Of a stretch of 48,460 bases of DNA, positions 1-9,915 are shown piece by piece. How positions within the stretch are numbered: position 1 is the stretch's first letter; every line of letters starts with the position of its first letter. The notes under the pieces are model-generated. The model saw only the letters and a program-made list of their open reading frames with translations, searched no databases and was not told where the DNA came from. The position numbers and the translations under genes were made by a program. The stretch is from assembly GCA_016185185.1 (NCBI GenBank), contig JACPOD010000048.1, forward strand, positions 1 through 48,460, in the 5' to 3' direction. The DNA is from Sphingobacteriales bacterium. Lineage in GTDB: Bacteria; Bacteroidota; Bacteroidia; Chitinophagales; Chitinophagaceae.

Positions 1-424
1 CACAATGCCTCCTTTGCTTTTGCAACTTAAAAAAAGGGGCAACTACCCCCAATATTGAAACAATAGATTATTAACCTGTAACCTTTAGCTATAAAGGGCT
101 ACAGCATTTTTAAACCCGATTTTAGTCGGACAACAATGAAAAATTAAATAAAATTCGGGGCTGTCTCTAAAGCCCGGGACAGCCTCTTTTTATTCGGCAA
201 GGGACGGATAAAATTCCCATTTACCTAACTCCCGGGGCATTCGTTTTACCTTTGATACAACCTTATCTTTTACAATTTATATAATACAAAGGAGAGACTC
301 CGCATAGCAAGTTTTTGTCATGAAGGACAGCCATCTGCTCTGCTTTACATTAATAACAATATTTGTAAAAATTAATACTCCGGTAAAAATTTAAACTCGA
401 AGCCTTCGGAAGTTCAGGCATTGG
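1..424. other. Intergenic region without a recognisable gene
   Basis: I find no convincing coding sequence on either strand. The stretch is AT-rich. Its one clear structure is the GGCTGTC/GACAGCC hairpin listed separately, and the rest may be flanking DNA of the decayed transposase that begins at 425. Confidence 0.5.
157..190 (+). terminator. Hairpin followed by T-run; terminator or IS end
   Basis: GGCTGTC (159-165) pairs with GACAGCC (178-184) and is followed by TCTTTTT, the form of a rho-independent terminator on the plus strand. The words GGGGCTGTCTC and GAGGCTGTCCC also resemble terminal repeats of several Bacteroidota insertion sequences, and a decayed transposase ends 240 bases away. 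It could therefore be an IS end instead. Confidence 0.45.
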
Positions 425-1100
425 TTATAAATATGTTTTTATTTTTCTGCATCTCAGATCAACGGCTAAGTTGGAAAAAATTCGTTTGGTGATTAACTCA
501 TTCATGTGCAACATTTTAATATCTGCCATAAAAAAGCTGCCTCTTTGTTCTGCGGGTATTGACAGATAATAAGCAACTTTAGCAATTAACACAACTGTTG
601 TGGCAATATTAAAATGAGTGTGCAGCTTTTGCTCATCCCTTGCCTGGCAATCTTCCAATCCTGCATGTTGTTTGGCGTTCCTTATTAAAAACTCCATCTG
701 AAAACGTAATCCATACTACCTGCATAGGGCCATGGCTTCCATTGCTGTATCTGTTCCAATATTAATTTCCGGTTTGTGCTTGTTCCCATAATAAACAAAA
801 GTGGCCAGTACCGTTTGCTTTAACTGCACACAGTACACTATGGCTGTATATACTTCCTTGTCGCTGTTCCGGTAGCAACATTTTATCTTTCGTTTATCAA
901 TCACCGCTATATTTATTTTACCATCATATAATTTCGGTCTGCCTCTGCCACTTTTTTGCCTGCCCTTATATACATCAGGTTGGCATCCTGCCGGGCTTTG
1001 GTAATAATATGGATCTCTTGTTTCAACAATGGTTTTATAAAATCCTTTTTCATGAAATAGCCGCCCACAGCCAGGTAGTTGGTAACAGTTTTGATAACTT
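425..1100 (-). pseudogene. Decayed DDE-type transposase
   Basis: Read on the minus strand, the segment translates to consecutive pieces of one transposase. About 1098 to 985 gives NYLAVGGYFMKKDFIKPLL and then RQDANLMY. About 985 to 718 gives GRGRPKLYDGKINIAVIDKR through TDTAMEAMALCR. The rest runs from YGLRFQMEFLIRNAKQHAG to the stop at 425, including the MADIKMLHMNELI block. The pieces are separated by a frameshift near 985 and an in-frame TAG at 716-718, where a Tyr codon is expected. The N-terminal half is missing. The arrangement fits an IS4-like/ISNCY-like transposase of Bacteroidota; the exact IS family is uncertain. It cannot make an intact enzyme. Confidence 0.8.
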
Positions 1101-1480
1101 TAATATTTTACCAGCGGTATTAACCGGAAGTTTGGTATAAACAAAACTGGCAGGATTAAATATTCTTATTTCCTTTTCATTATTTATTACCAGCATAAGA
1201 TTTCCATTCTTCATACCGGTTATTTGTGAAATAACAGTTTGGGGAAGAGGGGGCTCTTTGCGGCTGTTGGAGAAAGTGATGAACTTTCTCCCATCAAATC
1301 GCTGAATACCTTTTGCTGTACCAAACCAAATAAAAACCGGTACTGTCCTGGTGTACAGAATATACTGGAGTAGAAGCGGGCCATCAGAGGAAGTAAAGCG
1401 GGTAAAAGTGTAATAAGTATGTTGTGCTGTACTGTGAACGCAGCATAACGAAAAAGATATGAATATTAAAATAAAAGGGC
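1100..1480 (-). pseudogene. 5' remnant of a ligand-binding propeller sensor gene
   Basis: The minus strand encodes a hydrophobic signal-like stretch (ILIFISFSLCCVHSTAQ), then HTYYTFTRFTSSDG, then in another frame PVYSVHQDSTGF, then back in the first frame IWFGTAKGIQRFDGRKF. This is the start of the first blades of a two-component-regulator propeller protein, with the classic (D)xxGxIWFGTxxGlxRFDG repeat. Two compensating frameshifts lie near 1345-1375. The reading breaks off near 1100, where the transposase remnant begins, and the start codon has merged with the terminator hairpin at 1473-1501. I interpret it as a sensor gene interrupted and truncated by an insertion sequence. Confidence 0.7.
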
Positions 1481-1501
1481 AGCGTTAAAGCTACCCTTTT
1501 T
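1473..1501 (-). terminator. Terminator of the TonB receptor gene
   Basis: On the minus strand AAAAAGGGTAGC is followed by a short loop and GCTGCCCTTTT, a near-perfect stem with T-run. It lies 8 bases beyond the stop codon of the receptor gene at 1509. Confidence 0.75.
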
Positions 1502-1508
1502 AGTGAAG

Positions 1509-3941
1509 CTAGAAAGTGTATTTCAAATTAACGCCACCAAACAACAATGAATGTCGTGCTGCCGGTAAATAGGCATCAGGCAACTGGTTGGCAAATACCA
1601 TATAATAATATTTGGTATTGGTTAAGTTAGTGCCGCCAACATAAGCATCTAAGTTAAAATGTTTCCCTAAATCGTGACGGATACCCAACTTTCCATTAAG
1701 TAACTGGTAGCTGCCGGCGTATAATGTATTAATGGAATTGATGGGTAATTTGTCTTTATAATTCCACGTAAGATTGAAATATAAACCATGTTTCATAGTA
1801 ACATCTACTCCTAGATTAGCAATCCATTGAGGAACTGCAGCTACTTTTTTATTACTGAAATCGGATGTGGCAACAGAATCCTTAACAGGTGTGTTTACGG
1901 TTTTGGTAATGGTTTGAAAAGTAAATCCATTTTCATACTTAAAATCAGAATAAGTGAGGTTAGCAAACGGCCGGATGGTTTGTATGAATGTATTAGATGA
2001 ATTATATGCTGTGTATTTTACCAGTGCTTCCACTCCGTTGTGTATTTGTTTTTTACCATTAACCACATAATTATAACCGGTAGTGTTGTTATTAATTAAA
2101 ACACCAACGGTTGTCATTTTGTTAAAAAAAACAGCGTGGAAATAAGCCAGCTCATACACTAATTTATCTTTCAGCAACTGGCCCTTGGTTCCCACTTCAA
2201 ATTGATTAGCTATTTCTGCTTTCAGGTCGTTGTTAACCCTGGCACTTGCCGGGGAAGACGGCACCGGGATAAAGAAATAAGAACTGACAGGTGCTTTATA
2301 CCCTTTGCTGTACGCAGCATACACAGAAACCTCTTTACTGAAGACTTTGTTTATGGCAACATGCGGAGAAACCATGCCGGTATAATTTTTATAAAATTGC
2401 GCAGGACGTGTAGCCGTTGCAGAAACAAAGCGGTCGTTTAATGAAAGATTCATATTGCTTACACCGATACCAGCTGTTACAGAAAAATCTTTGGGTAACG
2501 CTAATGTCCATTCTGTAAATAACGATGTGGTCTTGCTGATGAAGGCTGTGTTAGAAGTGGTGGTGTTAATTACCCAGTAGGGACTTGTTCCATGTACATA
2601 AGTTACAGGATTCGGGTCATTAGGATTGGCCTTCATGCTGTAACCAATAACCTGTGCATCCTGTCTTTGTGTTTCAATACCAGTTAACCCGTTAAGGTTA
2701 ATGCCTTCTGCTAAAATAAATTTAGTATTGAAGGTGGAACGTAAACCATAGTTGATGGTGTTCTTATCTGTCCACCCGGCGGCAGAACTCACATTGCTGG
2801 TAAAACCCGTACCAAAAACAGTAGTGGTGTTCGAAATATTTTTTCTGAAGTTATAAGTGTGCCCCACACCGGCACGGAAGGTGATTACATTGCTGTGTGC
2901 ATTACGTTTTAAATAATCGGGGTTACCGCTGTAATCATTATTGTTCCATTGGTCAATGGTGAGTTCCCCAAAACGTTCATCATAACTGTTGCTGTAGCCA
3001 AAATAGGTAGTGATGTTTTGGTTTTCATTGGGATTAAACTCACCAATGGCATTTACAAAATCTTTTTTTGATTTGTTATGCCAGCTAACACCATCCATTT
3101 TCTGGTGACCATAATTTACTAACCACGAAGAACGTTCACCCGTTGTTTGAAAATTTGAATTGTAACGCTGCAAACCATAACTGCCCAGCATTACCTCCTG
3201 TCCCACACTTGTTTTTCCTTTAACAGGTTTAATGGTGCTTAAGTTAACAGCGCCGGCAATAGCCAGCCCATATAAAGTTCCGGCAGGGCCTTTGGTTATT
3301 TCCACATTACCTATTGAACCAAAATCAATATCATCTAATGTGGTAATGCCTTCAGCATCGGTGACTGGTATGCCGTTAAGATATACTTTATATCCCTGCC
3401 CGTCGAAATTGCTGCTGGGCCCTCTGGTTCCTCTTGTACCATTACCATAACCACGGATATTGAATTGCTGACCACCGCCAATGGTTCTGCGGTTCATAAT
3501 AACACCGGTGATGTTGGTTTGAATAGCATCATCTAAAAACAAACCGGTTCCTCTTTTTAATTCAAGCGGTGAAAGTTTGCTGATAGAAGCAGGCTGATAT
3601 AAAATGTTTTTGTTGTTAGACGAAGTGGCCGATATTTCTACTTCTTCAAGATAACTGGCCGAACGTTCCAGTTTTATTGTTAACCCCTCTTCACAATTTT
3701 TTATATTCATTTTATAGGATTCATACCCGATGAATGAAACAGTAAAGGCTTTTACTTTATTGCAGTCAACAGAAAAATTTCCTTCTTTATCTGTGGTAGT
3801 GCCTCCTTTACCAATAAAGCTGATGGTAGCTCCGCTGAGCGGGGTGTTGGAAATGGCATCAATAATCTTTCCTTTCAGTGTTTTTTGAGCAAACGATATA
3901 ACAGACAGTAATAAGGCAATAGCCAATAATTTTATTTTCAT
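1509..3941 (-). CDS. TonB-dependent outer-membrane receptor
   Basis: This 810-residue outer-membrane importer is energised by TonB/ExbBD. I start at the ATG at 3941, which begins a clean signal peptide (MKIKLLAIALLLSVISFAQ); an upstream in-frame Met at 3980 would precede it with 13 unlikely residues. Residues about 20-100 form a carboxypeptidase-regulatory-like Ig fold (KGKIIDAISNTPLSGATISF). Residues about 115-230 form the plug (FNIRGYGNG, VYLNGIPVTDAEG, NVEITKGPAGTLYG). The rest is a beta barrel ending in the aromatic GVNLKYTF. The fold resembles FecA/siderophore-type receptors more than SusC (no SusD partner follows), so iron or copper chelate uptake is likely, but the ligand cannot be told from sequence. 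A terminator follows the stop. Confidence 0.9.
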   Translation of the reverse strand: MKIKLLAIALLLSVISFAQKTLKGKIIDAISNTPLSGATISFIGKGGTTTDKEGNFSVDCNKVKAFTVSFIGYESYKMNIKNCEEGLTIKLERSASYLEEVEISATSSNNKNILYQPASISKLSPLELKRGTGLFLDDAIQTNITGVIMNRRTIGGGQQFNIRGYGNGTRGTRGPSSNFDGQGYKVYLNGIPVTDAEGITTLDDIDFGSIGNVEITKGPAGTLYGLAIAGAVNLSTIKPVKGKTSVGQEVMLGSYGLQRYNSNFQTTGERSSWLVNYGHQKMDGVSWHNKSKKDFVNAIGEFNPNENQNITTYFGYSNSYDERFGELTIDQWNNNDYSGNPDYLKRNAHSNVITFRAGVGHTYNFRKNISNTTTVFGTGFTSNVSSAAGWTDKNTINYGLRSTFNTKFILAEGINLNGLTGIETQRQDAQVIGYSMKANPNDPNPVTYVHGTSPYWVINTTTSNTAFISKTTSLFTEWTLALPKDFSVTAGIGVSNMNLSLNDRFVSATATRPAQFYKNYTGMVSPHVAINKVFSKEVSVYAAYSKGYKAPVSSYFFIPVPSSPASARVNNDLKAEIANQFEVGTKGQLLKDKLVYELAYFHAVFFNKMTTVGVLINNNTTGYNYVVNGKKQIHNGVEALVKYTAYNSSNTFIQTIRPFANLTYSDFKYENGFTFQTITKTVNTPVKDSVATSDFSNKKVAAVPQWIANLGVDVTMKHGLYFNLTWNYKDKLPINSINTLYAGSYQLLNGKLGIRHDLGKHFNLDAYVGGTNLTNTKYYYMVFANQLPDAYLPAARHSLLFGGVNLKYTF

Positions 3942-4028
3942 AACAAATTTGGAATTGGTAAATAATAATAAATAATACAACTACCGGCTTCGTTTCAGAA
4001 ACACAGTATTACTCTTCAAAAAACAGTA

Positions 4029-4577
4029 TTAAACTTGCGGAGGTGGAATTAATATCTCGCTGCTGCGGTTAAGTAAACGAAACTGGTAAGCGCTTACCGG
4101 CAAAAGGGAAGATATATTTAAAGAAGGCGTTAAATAAGTTTGAGGAGAAATAAAAGTTAGTGATAACATTAACTGAATCGTTGGATTGCTATTACCCGGT
4201 TTGCTGTTTTGTTTTTTAGCAATATCAGTATAGTGATCAATCAGTTCCTTTTCTTTATAATCGTTAATGCAGGTGATGTATAATTTCCCATTACTAATTT
4301 TTTTCCCAATCACATCATACATTTTTCCTTTGTAGCGAAATTCGTGATCATCCTCCCAGGTAAAGGAACGATCAATTGGTTGACCTTTCGATAAAGCAAA
4401 TTCAAAATGAGTGACTTCGTGGGGTAATAGCTTCTTCTTTATAAGAAGTTTTATCTCCTTCTTAACGGCATACTGCTGATACCGGCCCACCAGCCAATAT
4501 CCGCCCATGTAAACAAACAGGCACCCAAGCAGCATTATGACAAATATTTTTCTCAACACAGGTAATGAAGCCTGCAA
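4029..4577 (-). CDS. Small membrane-anchored protein of unknown function
   Basis: I do not recognise a named family. The 182-residue product has one N-terminal transmembrane helix (residues about 10-32, KIFVIMLLGCLFVYMGGYW) and then a Lys-rich soluble part with EIKLLIKKKLLPHEVTHFEF and a conserved-looking HEFRYKGKMYDVIGK segment. The C-terminus is proline-rich (IPPPQV). It lies upstream of and in the same orientation as the TonB receptor, about 90 bases apart, so the two may be co-transcribed. Similar small proteins accompany TonB receptors in related genomes, as I recall, and a role in metal handling is only a guess. Confidence 0.7.
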   Translation of the reverse strand: MQASLPVLRKIFVIMLLGCLFVYMGGYWLVGRYQQYAVKKEIKLLIKKKLLPHEVTHFEFALSKGQPIDRSFTWEDDHEFRYKGKMYDVIGKKISNGKLYITCINDYKEKELIDHYTDIAKKQNSKPGNSNPTIQLMLSLTFISPQTYLTPSLNISSLLPVSAYQFRLLNRSSEILIPPPQV

Positions 4578-4634
4578 GGTAAAGAAATATTTGCAGCGGT
4601 AGTTGCCGTTTAAAACTTTTACTTAAGGGGACGT

Positions 4635-5258
4635 TTAGTTAGAGATATACTTGCCAAAGAAATTATCATGCACGGTTTCTGAAATAAATAAATATTGCTC
4701 TACCGACGGCAGCACACTCACTGTTACCAATCCCGTCATACCTGCATAATCACGGGCAGAGCAATATAAATAATCTTCCGGTGCGGAAACAATGCGGTCC
4801 CTCACCGGGTTTTTGTGTACGTATTCAATATGTTCGGCAAGTGCTTTGGGTTTTCGTATATCAATGAAAATAGGATTGCTGCTGTTTTGCCATAACTGGT
4901 ATTTTTTTAATAAACTCAGAGGGTGTTTCGATTTTTCAAAACGTTCCAGCATCCATCTTCTTCTTACTTCCGGTTCAGTATATATAAATTCAAGTATTTT
5001 CTTTTCTGTAAAGGATTTAAATTCTTTTTCAAACTCACTGATACTTGATTTTTTTGAAGGTTTTATCACCAGGTGCAGATGATTACTCATCAGGCACCAT
5101 CCGAACACGGATAATTCTTTGTGCTCGGTAAAATGATTAAGGGTGTGAATAATGATTTGTTTGTAAACAGGCTTAATAAAAACATCTACCCAGTCGGTAA
5201 TAGTAAAGGTGATGAAATAACAACCTGTGGTGTCTTTTAAATGGATAACGTTTTTCAT
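4635..5258 (-). CDS. REP-associated tyrosine transposase (Y1/HUH family)
   Basis: The 207-residue protein belongs to the IS200/IS605-like Y1 transposase superfamily, RAYT branch. These enzymes are single-strand HUH endonucleases that recognise short palindromes (REPs). Visible hallmarks are YFITFTITDW at residues 13-22, the HUH metal motif in NHLHLVIKP near residue 60, and EYVHKNPVRDRI near 147, the usual RAYT C-terminal block that carries a candidate tyrosine. It is a single gene without an accessory partner, typical of domesticated RAYTs. Several palindromic repeat families occur in the window and are possible substrates, though none directly flanks this gene. Confidence 0.85.
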   Translation of the reverse strand: MKNVIHLKDTTGCYFITFTITDWVDVFIKPVYKQIIIHTLNHFTEHKELSVFGWCLMSNHLHLVIKPSKKSSISEFEKEFKSFTEKKILEFIYTEPEVRRRWMLERFEKSKHPLSLLKKYQLWQNSSNPIFIDIRKPKALAEHIEYVHKNPVRDRIVSAPEDYLYCSARDYAGMTGLVTVSVLPSVEQYLFISETVHDNFFGKYISN

Positions 5259-5368
5259 GCGACAGATTTTTATATATCACATGAGTATCAACTATTATTC
5301 CTTTTACGGAAAATGTGCAAAACTTCTTCTGCTAAAAAAATTATATTAATAAGCGTTAACCATAAATG

Positions 5369-7720
5369 CTATTCTATTATGCGAAGTTTTGCATAGTTCA
5401 GCATAATCTTTTTCTCACCATTTAATTCAAACATTACCGTAGCAATGGGGTTGTGCACTGCCCCTTCCATTTTAACCACTTCGCCAAAACCAAATTTTTG
5501 ATGTTCTACTTTTTGTCCTGCCTGTAAATTACTCGTATCGCTGGCAATAAAATCTTCACTTGGTTTATGCTCCACTACTTTTGCAGGCATTCCTTTAGGT
5601 GGTAAATAAGTTGGTGTTGAAGATTGTTTCTTCGATGGGGGTGGGCCATATCTTTTTTCGGCATCCTGTGCCGCACTATAACCAAAACCACCACGCATCC
5701 TGTCAAAAGCTGAACCATTACCAAAACCTGAGCCCTGGTTTTTTACTCCACCACCAGCATAACTTTTATCTAAATGCGTATCAGGAATTTCTCCAATAAA
5801 ACGACTGGGTTCATTTTGCACCAGCGAACCAAAACGATAACGGCTGTTGGCATAAGTGATCCATAATTTCTTCTTCGCCCTTGTGATAACTACATAAAAT
5901 AACCTGCGTTCTTCTTCCAGCTCTTCTCTTGTATTAATGCTCATCGCATTGGGGAAAAGCATTTCTTCTAACCCCGCTGCAAATACACACTCAAACTCTA
6001 AACCTTTGGCAGCATGTATCGTCATTAACTTCACAGTGTCTGCATCGGGATCTTTTTCATCTGCATCAGTAAGCAACGTAATTTGTTGTAAATAACCTCC
6101 CAATGATTTATCTACCACTTCACCATCTTCATTGTCGGGGCTCTCTATCCATTCTTTAATGGAGTTGAGTAATTCCTGGATATTTTCATACCGCTGTACA
6201 CCCTCTGTACTTTTATCGTTGAATAATTCTTTAACGAGATTGGTTTGTTTGCCTACATGTGTTGCAACTTCATAAGCATTTTTGGTTTGCAGCATACTGG
6301 CAAAACTTTTTATCATGGTTACAAACTCTTCAACAGCCTGTAACGTACCACCTTTAAAACCAAACTGGGAAGCTCTTTCCAGTACTTCCCACATGGAAAT
6401 ATTATTTTCATTGGCAAACAGCACCATTTTATCCAAAGACGTTTTACCAATACCCCGGGCAGGAAAATTAATGATGCGTTTTAAAGACTCTTCATCCCTG
6501 CTGTTAACAATGATGCGCAGGTAAGCAAGCAAATCTTTTATCTCTTTACGCTGGTAGAAGCTGATGCCGCCGTAAATAGTATAAGCAATACCCATCCTTC
6601 TCAACGCTTCTTCAAAGGCACGGCTTTGTGCATTGGTACGGTAAAGAATAGCAAAATCTTTATTATAAAAATGATTACGCAGCTTTTGTTCCTGTATAGC
6701 ATCGGCAACAAATTTTCCTTCTTCATTATCTGTCATGGTACGGACAAGTTTTATCTTCTCCCCCTCCCCATTTTCAGTGAACAATACTTTTTCAATCTGA
6801 CCTTTGTTGTTGCTGATGATCTCATTGGCAACATGTAAAATACTTTTAGTACTGCGGTAATTCTGCTCCAGCTTTACCAGCTTTACATCGTCATAATCTT
6901 TTTGAAACTGCAAAATATTCTGAATAGTGGCGCCCCGGAAACTGTAAATACTTTGTGCATCATCTCCCACCACGCAAACATTTTCGTGCATGGCGCCTAA
7001 CAATTTAATGATCTCGTACTGTGCAGGATTGGTATCCTGGTATTCATCAATTAAAATGTATTTAAACTTATGCTGGTATTTGCTGAGTGCTTCAGGAATA
7101 TTTTTAAGCAGTTCATAAAACTTCAGCAGCAGGTCATCAAAATCCATCGCCCCGTTTTTAAAACACCGTTTTACATACGCATCATAGATCTGGGCAATGG
7201 CCGGCCGGTTGCTGCGCATATCTTCCTGCTGTATATAATAATCATTGGCATACTCTGCCGCAGTAACTAATGCATTTTTAGCCGAAGAGATACGGTTATA
7301 AACTACATTGGGTTTATAATGTTTGTCATCAAGGTTTAGTTCATTGATAACTGTTTTCACCACACTCTTGGCATCATCTGTATCATAAATGGTAAACTGG
7401 TTCGGATAACCGAGTTTATGGGCTTCGCCTCTCAATATTCTTGCAAACACACTGTGAAAAGTTCCGATATATAAATTGCGGGCATCGCTGTTACCTAATA
7501 TTTTTCCCACTCTTTCCTTCATTTCCTTCGCCGCTTTATTGGTAAAGGTGAGGGCTAAAATATTGAACGCATCTACGCCATGAGCCATCAAATGGGCAAT
7601 ACGGGTGGTGAGTACTTTGGTTTTGCCACTGCCGGCACCGGCTACAATCATCAATGGTCCGTTTATATGGGTGGCGGCTTCAATCTGCCGCTCGTTTAAG
7701 CCACGTAAGTAATCTTGCAT
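5369..7720 (-). CDS. pcrA: ATP-dependent DNA helicase PcrA/UvrD
   Basis: This is a superfamily 1A 3'-5' helicase of 783 residues, normal for the family, working in mismatch and excision repair and clearing RecA or RNA polymerase from DNA. All motifs are visible: Q motif LNERQIEAA, Walker A GAGSGKTK (about residue 28), Walker B IDEYQDTN (about 225), motif III GDDAQSIYSFRGA, motif IV LEQNYRST, motif V MTIHAAKGLEFE and motif VI RRLFYVVITRAKK. After a Gly/Pro-rich linker the last 45 residues (GQKVEHQKFGFGEVVKMEG) form the Tudor-like RNA-polymerase-binding domain typical of PcrA. It is divergent from pckG with about 230 bases between them. Confidence 0.96.
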   Translation of the reverse strand: MQDYLRGLNERQIEAATHINGPLMIVAGAGSGKTKVLTTRIAHLMAHGVDAFNILALTFTNKAAKEMKERVGKILGNSDARNLYIGTFHSVFARILRGEAHKLGYPNQFTIYDTDDAKSVVKTVINELNLDDKHYKPNVVYNRISSAKNALVTAAEYANDYYIQQEDMRSNRPAIAQIYDAYVKRCFKNGAMDFDDLLLKFYELLKNIPEALSKYQHKFKYILIDEYQDTNPAQYEIIKLLGAMHENVCVVGDDAQSIYSFRGATIQNILQFQKDYDDVKLVKLEQNYRSTKSILHVANEIISNNKGQIEKVLFTENGEGEKIKLVRTMTDNEEGKFVADAIQEQKLRNHFYNKDFAILYRTNAQSRAFEEALRRMGIAYTIYGGISFYQRKEIKDLLAYLRIIVNSRDEESLKRIINFPARGIGKTSLDKMVLFANENNISMWEVLERASQFGFKGGTLQAVEEFVTMIKSFASMLQTKNAYEVATHVGKQTNLVKELFNDKSTEGVQRYENIQELLNSIKEWIESPDNEDGEVVDKSLGGYLQQITLLTDADEKDPDADTVKLMTIHAAKGLEFECVFAAGLEEMLFPNAMSINTREELEEERRLFYVVITRAKKKLWITYANSRYRFGSLVQNEPSRFIGEIPDTHLDKSYAGGGVKNQGSGFGNGSAFDRMRGGFGYSAAQDAEKRYGPPPSKKQSSTPTYLPPKGMPAKVVEHKPSEDFIASDTSNLQAGQKVEHQKFGFGEVVKMEGAVHNPIATVMFELNGEKKIMLNYAKLRIIE

Positions 7721-7951
7721 AAAAAAAGTAAGCCTGCAAGTTAACCTCTTCGCTGCTCATAATAAACAATTGTGAAAATTTCGATGTACTTACTTCAGCT
7801 AATAAAAGTCATATAAGCAATTGACTATAAACATCCGGACTTAATTCCTTAAGTACAATCTTTGAGGCTTAGGATAATTTCATTCTTGCTATATTTTTTT
7901 TGATTGCTCGCCGTATATTTAATAATCCCAACTATTAATAAAAGAAAATTT

Positions 7952-9838
7952 ATGTTACCACAATCTAACTTGTTTACTTTAGACACCACACCCGCTAAAG
8001 CAGAACTGGAAACATGGGTAAAACAAATTGCCACTTTATGCGAAGCCAAATCTGTTCACTGGTGCGATGGTTCACAGGCGGAATATGATGGTCTTTGCCA
8101 GTTGCTCGTAAAAAAGGGAACGTTTATTCCCTTAAATCCGGAAAAACGTCCCAACAGTTTTGCCTGCTTCAGCGATCCCAGCGATGTAGCCCGTGTGGAG
8201 GACAAAACATTTATCTGCAGCCGCCGTAAAGAAGATGCTGGTCCAACCAATAACTGGATGGCACCTGATGAAATGAAAAAGAGACTCAACGATCTTCTGC
8301 ATGGAAGCATGGCCGGCAGAATATTATATGTAATTCCTTTTTGCATGGGGCCATTGGGTTCCCCTTATTCACGATATGGAGTACAACTAACCGACTCAGA
8401 ATATGTAGTAGTGAATATGCGTATTATGACACGCATGGGTGAAAAAGTTTTACCTTATATTAAACGCAGCGGGTATGTAAAATGCCTGCATACCGTAGGG
8501 GCACCACTGGATGTAAATCAAAAAGACAGCAACTGGCCCTGTAACCCGGATGTAAAATATATTTCACATTTCCCCGATGAAAGACTGATCATTTCCTATG
8601 GTAGCGGTTACGGCGGTAATGCACTGATGGGTAAAAAATGTTTTGCATTACGTATTGCTTCTGTTATGGGAAGAGAAGAAGGCTGGCTGGCAGAACATAT
8701 GTTGCTGATGGGGGTGGAATCTCCTGATAAAGAAAAAACCTATGTAGCTGCTGCATTTCCGAGTGCCTGCGGTAAAACAAATTTTGCCATGCTCATACCG
8801 CCAAAAGAATTTGATGCCCGCCTGAATGACGAAGTCGGGCAGGGCTGGAAGATCACAACAGTGGGTGACGATATTGCATGGATACACAAAAGTAACGACG
8901 GACACCTGTATGCTATCAATCCCGAATCCGGTTATTTTGGTGTGGCACCAGGAACGAATTATCACACCAACCCCAATGCAATGGAAAGCATTAAAGCGAA
9001 TACCATTTTTACTAACGTAGCCATTACAACAGATAAAGATGTGTGGTGGGAAGGACTAACAAAAGAAATTCCGGATGGATTAACAGACTGGCATGGTAAA
9101 CCTTACGATAAAGCAAGCGGTAAACCCGCAGCACATCCTAACTCAAGATTTACAGCACCGGCTTATCAAAACCCGGCAATAGACAGTGAATGGGATAACC
9201 CCAACGGAGTGCAGGTAGCTGGTTTTATTTTTGGTGGCAGAAGAAGTACAGGTGTTCCATTAGTGTACCAGTCTTTCAACTGGAACTTTGGTGTTTACCT
9301 CGCTACAACTATGGGAAGTGAAATGACGGCTGCTGCCTTTGGTGAAATTGGTAAAGTACGCCGTGACCCGTTTGCTATGTTACCCTTTATGGGATATCAT
9401 ATTGGTGATTATGTAAATCACTGGCTGCAGTTTGGTCGTGATTTGCCAAATGCACCAAGAATCTTTGGTGTAAACTGGTTCCGTAAAGATGAGAACGGAA
9501 AATTTATATGGCCGGGCTTTGGTGATAACATCCGTGTATTGAAATGGATCGTACAACGGATAAGAGGAAATGCTTCTTCGGTAGAAAGTCCTATAGGATG
9601 GATGCCGCGGTATGAAGATATTGACTGGAGCGGAATGGAAAATTTCACCAAAGAAGATTTTGCCAGGATAATGACAGTGGACCGTGAGCCGGGTAAACAG
9701 GAATTATTATCCCACGAAGAATTATTTGAACGTATGTATGACAGACTTCCTAAAGAATTTTTCTTTATGCGTGAATTGTTATTATCTGCCCTCTGGCGTT
9801 CACCCGAACACTGGGGCCTGCAGCCTGAAAGGGCTTAA
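7952..9838 (+). CDS. pckG: Phosphoenolpyruvate carboxykinase (GTP)
   Basis: The enzyme catalyses GTP-dependent interconversion of oxaloacetate and PEP in the cytoplasm, the entry step of gluconeogenesis. The product is 628 residues. The ATG at 7952 is chosen because [16 protein letters not shown] matches family N-termini, while the in-frame ATG at 7904 adds 16 hydrophobic, AT-rich residues. Key blocks are the substrate loop [20 protein letters not shown], the kinase-1 P-loop [12 protein letters not shown], kinase-2 [22 protein letters not shown], and [18 protein letters not shown]. The length and motifs agree with the GTP class rather than the ATP class (pckA). A modest hairpin follows. Confidence 0.97.
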   Translation: MLPQSNLFTLDTTPAKAELETWVKQIATLCEAKSVHWCDGSQAEYDGLCQLLVKKGTFIPLNPEKRPNSFACFSDPSDVARVEDKTFICSRRKEDAGPTNNWMAPDEMKKRLNDLLHGSMAGRILYVIPFCMGPLGSPYSRYGVQLTDSEYVVVNMRIMTRMGEKVLPYIKRSGYVKCLHTVGAPLDVNQKDSNWPCNPDVKYISHFPDERLIISYGSGYGGNALMGKKCFALRIASVMGREEGWLAEHMLLMGVESPDKEKTYVAAAFPSACGKTNFAMLIPPKEFDARLNDEVGQGWKITTVGDDIAWIHKSNDGHLYAINPESGYFGVAPGTNYHTNPNAMESIKANTIFTNVAITTDKDVWWEGLTKEIPDGLTDWHGKPYDKASGKPAAHPNSRFTAPAYQNPAIDSEWDNPNGVQVAGFIFGGRRSTGVPLVYQSFNWNFGVYLATTMGSEMTAAAFGEIGKVRRDPFAMLPFMGYHIGDYVNHWLQFGRDLPNAPRIFGVNWFRKDENGKFIWPGFGDNIRVLKWIVQRIRGNASSVESPIGWMPRYEDIDWSGMENFTKEDFARIMTVDREPGKQELLSHEELFERMYDRLPKEFFFMRELLLSALWRSPEHWGLQPERA

Positions 9839-9870
9839 CGATTGCCTGCTATTTCTTGTTCATCAATACC

Positions 9871-9899
9871 AGGCAACGGTTACATACTGTTGCCTGTTT
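9871..9899 (+). terminator. Weak hairpin after pckG
   Basis: AGGCAAC (9871-9877) and GTTGCCT (9889-9895) can pair and are followed by GTTTA. The T-run is poor, so termination would be partial at best. Confidence 0.35.
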
Positions 9900-9915
9900 A
9901 CCTTAACTCTTAACT

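Noticed and set aside
7721-7951. Exact -33/-7 promoter for pckG
   Set aside because: The best candidate (AATCTTTG near 7856-7863) misses the initial T of TAnnTTTG and has no proper -33 box, so I did not list it.
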